The notes below the pieces were generated by a model that was not told the DNA's origin, searched no databases, and saw only the letters and a program-made list of their open reading frames with translations. From contig OX235279.1 of NCBI GenBank assembly GCA_944472155.2, positions 50,007,564-50,071,563 on the forward strand: DNA of 64,000 nt. Reading direction: 5' to 3'. Source of the stretch: Trichobilharzia szidati. Its lineage: Eukaryota; Platyhelminthes; Trematoda; Strigeidida; Schistosomatidae. This document shows, piece by piece, positions 59,263 to 64,000 of the stretch. Every line of letters begins with the position of its first letter. Position 1 is the stretch's first letter. Made by a program: the position numbers and the translations under genes.

Positions 59263-59420
59263 TTGCATTTACCCTAATGTGTTACAATCTACTGAGTCCT
59301 AACTATGCTACACCAATGATGTACCCATACTGTCCTTCTTGGGCTTTAAGCTGGGATTATCGGAGGAGAGCTATTCTTGATGAAATACGCATATATCATG
59401 CAAACATTATATGTCTACAG
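59263..59420 (+). CDS. CNOT6: CCR4/CNOT6, coding exon 6 (start of EEP nuclease domain)
   Basis: 158 nt between TTGCTTCTTAG and CTACAG|GTTAGT, entered in phase 1 and left in phase 0. It encodes AFTLMCYNLLSPNYATPMMY, then YCPSWALSWDYRRRAILDEI and HANIICLQ. This is the first part of the exonuclease/endonuclease/phosphatase fold of CCR4, with the conserved metal-site Asn of the MCYN motif and the invariant PSWALxWxYR segment. The catalytic Glu (LQEVE) should open the next exon, which is not found before 64000. The enzyme removes mRNA poly(A) tails 3' to 5' using magnesium. Confidence 0.95.
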
Positions 59421-60469
59421 GTTAGTTAAAGGTTTTGTTCTTTGTTCATCAAAAGAATAAGGAAGTTTTATTTAGTTACTGATAAAATTATTTTCTGTAT
59501 AGTTGTTGATAAGATGTATGGAGGCAATCGACAGGAAGTCTGGGACCTCTAGGTCATGTGCTTGTTGGTACTCGTCAGCAAGGGATATCTGCAATCTTGA
59601 AGGAACTCATAACTCTATGCATTATATGCTATTTAAATTCTGTACTTTTATACCTGTTTATCCCGAAGCTATGCGTATTATACGCTTTTGTTACAGTTGC
59701 TAATGGTGATTGAATATAGCCGTTGGATTCAACTCATAGGTATTCAGTCTAAACACTTGATCTCACCTTACACAAGGTTCCTGCATGATTGAGATATCCG
59801 ACCAACTTTCATTATTAGTCTACTGAAATCATCAGTTCTATAGAGCTTGTTTCTGTGATCTGAAGCTAGGCAGGCGGCAGCTGAAAACAATAGCTTGAGA
59901 GAATGACAAAGAATTAGACATCAGTTCATAAATTTGTTGAGTTGTGCGAATTGTAGATTTTAGAAATAGTGTAATGAATATACTGAAATTATCTACTTAT
60001 GTGAATTCTGTGTTTTTATGTGTGTGTGTAAGTTCTGTTTCATTCACAAATGTATATCAATATAGTGAGGTTGTACATCATTATGCTAAAGACAGAGTGT
60101 GTGGTTTGGTTTTTTATATCTTGTTTGAGAACCAGAATAAAAAGATTTTTTTTACAGTGGTTTTACATTTACAACAAAAGTCATGTTTTGCAGTCTACTA
60201 AATGAGATCATATGTTCAATGTCATCGAAACAAAATAATTAGAGACTTTTTGGACAAGTTTAAAATGATAGCGATACAAAAAGAATCTAGTTGAACTCAG
60301 TAATAGCCTCAGATATATTGATATGCTGGTGAAAGGTAATTTGACAGATACTGAGTATGCCGGTGGCTGTGTGGTTGGTTCAAGCGCTAGGTCTGGAACA
60401 ATAATAAAAGCCTAATAGCTGTTTATTAACATTAATAAGGACAAATAGAAGTAGTAATGAGACAAAAAT

Positions 60470-60740
60470 AACATAACCATATAAGGAAGGAACATCAGAG
60501 GCTTGACATTAGGATTCTTAATAACGCTGAAATTAAGATGGCATTTAAACCAGCTAACTCTTCCAAAGATAAACTTTTTCGGTTAAACGATCCAATAAAT
60601 CTAGTTACCGAATACCATATTAATGATAGTGAGGTTTGTGACGCGAGTCAAACTAATAGTGGGTTGAGGCTAGTTAGTTTACCAGAGGATAGAAATTTAG
60701 AGCCAGTTCATTGGTCATCCTACTGACAACGCAGCGTATT
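60470..60740 (+). pseudogene. PLE remnant, RT C-terminus to GIY-YIG linker
   Basis: Plus frame NNAEIKMAFKPANSSKDKLF, then RLNDPINLVTEYHINDSEVC. Fits the NNPEIxxAFKPxNTL...LKDP segment that joins RT to GIY-YIG in PLEs. The GIY-YIG core is not readable. Confidence 0.6.
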
Positions 60741-61399
60741 TCGTTGCCGTGTTCACACAATGGTATACGTAATATTTCTTTAGATATTTTGACAACAAAT
60801 AGTGCATTGAAAAAATTTCTAAGCTATCTATTTGAACTGTGTACTGAAGTTATTGCCAGTAGGTGTTACTTGATGCTTATATGTAGACTATATTGTAGAT
60901 TGAAGTAGAGAGTAGGTTTTGAAGTTAAACGTGTATACATTTGCATTTTTTAAAATTATTATTTAAAAAAATAATAATAACATCTTTATTCTGTACAGTA
61001 CGGAATTTTCAGAGGAGTTTATTGCATGATATTTTCCCTTCGTACAATATCTTCAAGTAAAATATTAATTAACAGTATATCCTGTGACACAATGGTCTCT
61101 GAGGTGAAGCACAAACCATTCCATTATGATATATCTGCTCTGTATCCTTCAAGAAATCCAAGATATCTGTTTGAAAGCCAATTGTAAGGTGTTCAGAAGT
61201 ACAATTTTAGACTGAGGGAAATAACTGAAGAACAATTATCTCATGTATCGGAACACGTTGCCACCCACAATCAGGCCTTTCCTCAAGTTTAGTAGGAACT
61301 CGCGAATCAGGTGCTCGTAAACATTAGAGTAGATGATACCACTAGAGGTTATGTTTTAATCGATTAAAACAAACCGAAACTGGAGAAAATATAAGCTAA

Positions 61400-61800
61400 T
61401 TTTTTGGTAGCCCAAGTTCTAAACAGGTCGCCAAGATTTCCCGCTATTAGATGTCAAATATACTTTGTTTTTACTTGCAACCTAGTGACTCTAAATCAAA
61501 TTCGCATGTGCACTGTGATGGATAGAAATTTAGTTATATCTAGTATGGTTAACCTGCCCAAGTTAAATAATCTCGAAAAAAGCTCGGTAAATGTTGCTAT
61601 GTATGCAATCGTATGTAATCACACGATAGTGTAGGGTGAGGTAAAAATATTAAAAATTAATACGGTTATATGGAGAGAAAAGTTGATTAGGAAATGTATT
61701 TGTTTATCGAATTAACATCAACATACACGCGAATGGGAACGACGCAAACCTATCTTGGATAAATAAAAAATTACATTAAGAGACAAGAGATACTAAGAAT
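61400..61800 (+). pseudogene. PLE GIY-YIG C-terminal remnant
   Basis: The plus frame 61404-61634 ends NNLEKSSVNVAMYAIVCNHT. It aligns with NLEKSSATAMHALTQNHTIG at 20.7 kb, followed by a decayed WREKLIRKC. Together with 60470-60740 it may be one old element. Confidence 0.65.
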
Positions 61801-61819
61801 AATATAATATAAAACAACT

Positions 61820-62735
61820 CAGGAAGTTGTTTCAGTATATCGGTATGATTAAAAATGAAAAGTTTTTGCTGGATACCAATTTTGTTAAGTATGCCTATGA
61901 TCTGATTGTTTCTGTGTTCGTTACTTCTCAGTCAGACTGTTCCAAAATGAATGACTTTTTGCAATTAATAGTGTTCTCTGAGCTGGTTGGTTTAGTTGCG
62001 GAGCTTTCGTCGTCCTTCTGGACAACATCTTCAGCGATATATTAAGCACAAAGTGAAATGATTTAAATTTCTTGATGGGTGAATGACTTTTTGTCAGAAA
62101 TTAGTCAGTGGTCCTTGTCAAATGGTCCCTCCGAATGTCAGGTTGTTAATTTCACTTGTAGATGCAAGCGTTACTTACATGATCTGGTAAGTTCGCATGG
62201 TTTCAATATGATGGCACTGAAGTTGGAACTAAATTGGGTGTTAAGTACCTTGGACTGTGTATATCCTCTGATCTTTCCTAGTCTTCTCACATCATGTTTT
62301 GTTTTACGTTCTACGTTAGGAAGTTAAGACGATTTGGTATTATTCCGTCTCTACTTTCTAAGTTTGTTAATTATTGTATTCCACCTATCCTTCTTTACTG
62401 CTCCCCATTAATCTTTCCTAGGCTACTTAGGAAAGACTTTGTTTTACTGTGAAGGGGCAGGCACTAAAAGTTTTCAGTATGGTAAGTGGGCTGTTCCTAA
62501 ACCAGCCTGTTAATACTATTGTAGATAGACATTTGGATTTCTGCAAGAAATTAGCAAATATTATCTTGTCAGACTCTGAGCATCCTCTCTATGCACAACT
62601 TTCTTCATGCATTTCATCAGGTAAAACTAGAAGTAACTATAGAAGACTGTATGCTAGGACGACTAATTATAGAAACTCTACAATACCTTCTGTGGCAGGC
62701 ACACATTTTATGTGATGAGAAAGGGTGTAAGGCAG
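61820..62735 (+). mobile_element. CR1-like LINE RT remnant
   Basis: Plus-strand frames hold KYAYDLIVSVFVTSQSDCSK (mutated YADD box), MNDFLSEISQWSLSNGPSEC and then VNFTCRCKR. A segment reading NYCIPPILLYCSPLIFPRLL in another frame follows, then FSMVSGLFLNQPVNTIVDRH, HPLYAQLSSCISSGKTRSNY and RLYARTTNYRNSTIP. This is the RT palm end and C-terminal region of a CR1-type LINE, broken by several frameshifts. Confidence 0.82.
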
Positions 62736-62750
62736 AAAATTTGTTTTTAT

Positions 62751-62977
62751 TCCTTCACGTTCCCAGTGGAACATAGGGTTTCAAGCTAGTGGCTTGGAGT
62801 TTCTGTAGCAGTGTTTATTTTTACAGGATGGGGTTGCTAACCTTATGCCCAACCTTGCCTCTTTACCAACTTTATTTCTGGCTTAGCGAGATAAAGGAGT
62901 GCGTCGGCCGGGTATCGAACCCCAGACCATGTGCGCATGGTCGGCGAGCGTCCTGACCGCTGTGCCACCGACGCACG
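62751..62977 (-). mobile_element. SINE family A (copy 8)
   Basis: Near full length on the minus strand, inserted just beyond the CR1-like remnant: tail TTCACGTTCCCAGTGGAACA, shared block, head with GGTATCGAACCCCAGACC and TGTGCCACCGACGCAC. Confidence 0.88.
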
Positions 62978-63982
62978 AAAATTACCAATTGAATAATATT
63001 ATCAGCGTAAACGCCATTTTTTCATTTTTATACCTGTAGTGAGAAAGTTAGATTCAATACTGTACTACATGCTGAAAATTCCATATTGTACCAAAAGTAC
63101 TGCTTAGAATAAAGCTATTATTGTTATTATCATTTAGTTGTTAGTAGTGTATCATGGTGTGTTACATCGAATAAACTTGTCTGATATGGAGTGGAGGTAT
63201 ATTCTACCACAGTGCTAAAATTCTACTTTTACATTTCAGTAATCTTGTGTTAGTAATATAGTTTGCACAAACAACTACTCGTGTCCTGTTTCCTTCGGTG
63301 TTACTCTTCATTTCGTGCATACCATAGTGATAACTAAATTCTTCCATTTCTCTGATGTTACAACTTCATGTGATTTCTTCTATCGTTTATCGTGTTTTGA
63401 CGAGGAAGTTTGTTCTGTTGAATTTCTGCTTACACCTTGGTACTGTTATCCATTGTTTTTTTCAAATTAATGTACTAGTATTTCCTCTCTCTCTCTCTCC
63501 TTTTTATATATATATGTTAAAATCTTATCATCCTTTTAACTAATGTTCACTTGAACTGCATTCCATTTCTTTACCTTACTTGTTCAAGTAGATAATTATT
63601 TCAGCTTATGTTGTGATAAACAAACATGAGAAACATCTTATTGTTAATGTAAATTATGTGTTAAGAAGCTTTGGTAGGCTAAAACGCCCAGTGATCAGAG
63701 GTTTTCACTGACACTTATTCACTCTGTTTCTTTCTGCTCTCCTATCCACTTTTTTTACACACTCTATGTACACTTATGTTCAGGGACATCAACTATATAA
63801 AACGTGATTCTATATATATTATTATTGCAACTGATTGATACTGATGTACATTAGCGAAAAAATTTTTGCCTTAGTACAACAATTTTTTTGAGTACTCGTT
63901 TGTGTTAATTACTTTCACATTGTTTAAATTATTTATAAGCTTCTTGTTTTTCTCTTTTTTATTACTTTTCTTTTTCTTTTTT
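62978..63982. other. unassigned CCR4 intron sequence
   Basis: No exon matching the next part of the CCR4 nuclease domain. Contains a (CT)n tract at 63485-63500 and a TATATA stretch at 63505-63516. Confidence 0.4.
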
Positions 63983-64000
63983 TACGTTCCCACTGGAACA
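63983..64000 (-). mobile_element. SINE family A tail cut by window edge (copy 9)
   Basis: TACGTTCCCACTGGAACA matches the 3' tail of the other minus-strand copies. The element continues beyond the window. Confidence 0.6.

Noticed and set aside
59503..59703. ORF just after CCR4 exon 6 as the next exon
   Set aside because: It lacks the expected EVE motif and any nuclease-domain similarity, and the phase-0 junction gives no conserved continuation.

Overview
The window looks like nuclear DNA of a trematode flatworm, most likely a schistosomatid. The evidence is AT-rich, intron-rich DNA packed with the retroelements typical of that group: RTE/SR2-like and CR1-like LINEs, Penelope-like elements (PLEs) with GIY-YIG domains, tRNA-derived SINEs, and Sm-alpha-like repeats with hammerhead-ribozyme motifs. 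Most of the window is mobile or repeated sequence. I found no tRNA, rRNA or CRISPR feature.

Layout. 1-5.87 kb holds SINEs and otherwise unassigned sequence. 5.88-19.65 kb is one very large inverted repeat: left arm about 5878-13176, spacer 13177-14875, right arm about 14876-19655. A PLE of about 2.5 kb sits only in the left arm, and the right arm keeps the empty site. 19.7-21.2 kb has PLE debris and an unrecognised small ORF. 21187-22922 is a compact LTR element with near-identical LTRs, a PBS-like and a PPT-like site and a 4-bp target duplication. It carries a glutamine-rich, host-like coding fragment instead of gag-pol. 23.08-24.29 kb is bounded by a 136-bp inverted repeat. 25.0-27.4 kb is a decayed CR1-like LINE. 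31.0-33.7 kb and 36.2-39.65 kb are two RTE-like LINEs on the minus strand, the second split.

The only clear host gene is on the plus strand from 41.7 kb to beyond 59.4 kb: CCR4/CNOT6, the deadenylase of the CCR4-NOT complex. Six coding exons can be placed by splice sites and protein similarity: an N-terminal exon, a leucine-rich-repeat exon, the end of the LRR, a very large cysteine-rich exon, a short proline-rich linker exon, and the first exon of the exonuclease/endonuclease/phosphatase (EEP) domain. The rest of the nuclease domain lies beyond the window. The 2169-nt fourth exon is symmetric (phase 1 at both ends), so it can be included or skipped without breaking the frame. It would insert 723 residues with dense CxxC motifs exactly between the LRR and the nuclease. 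This is the most interesting coding observation here.

The CCR4 introns are themselves full of RTE, PLE, CR1 and SINE fragments. Several nested insertions, empty sites and target duplications let the relative order of events be read from the sequence.
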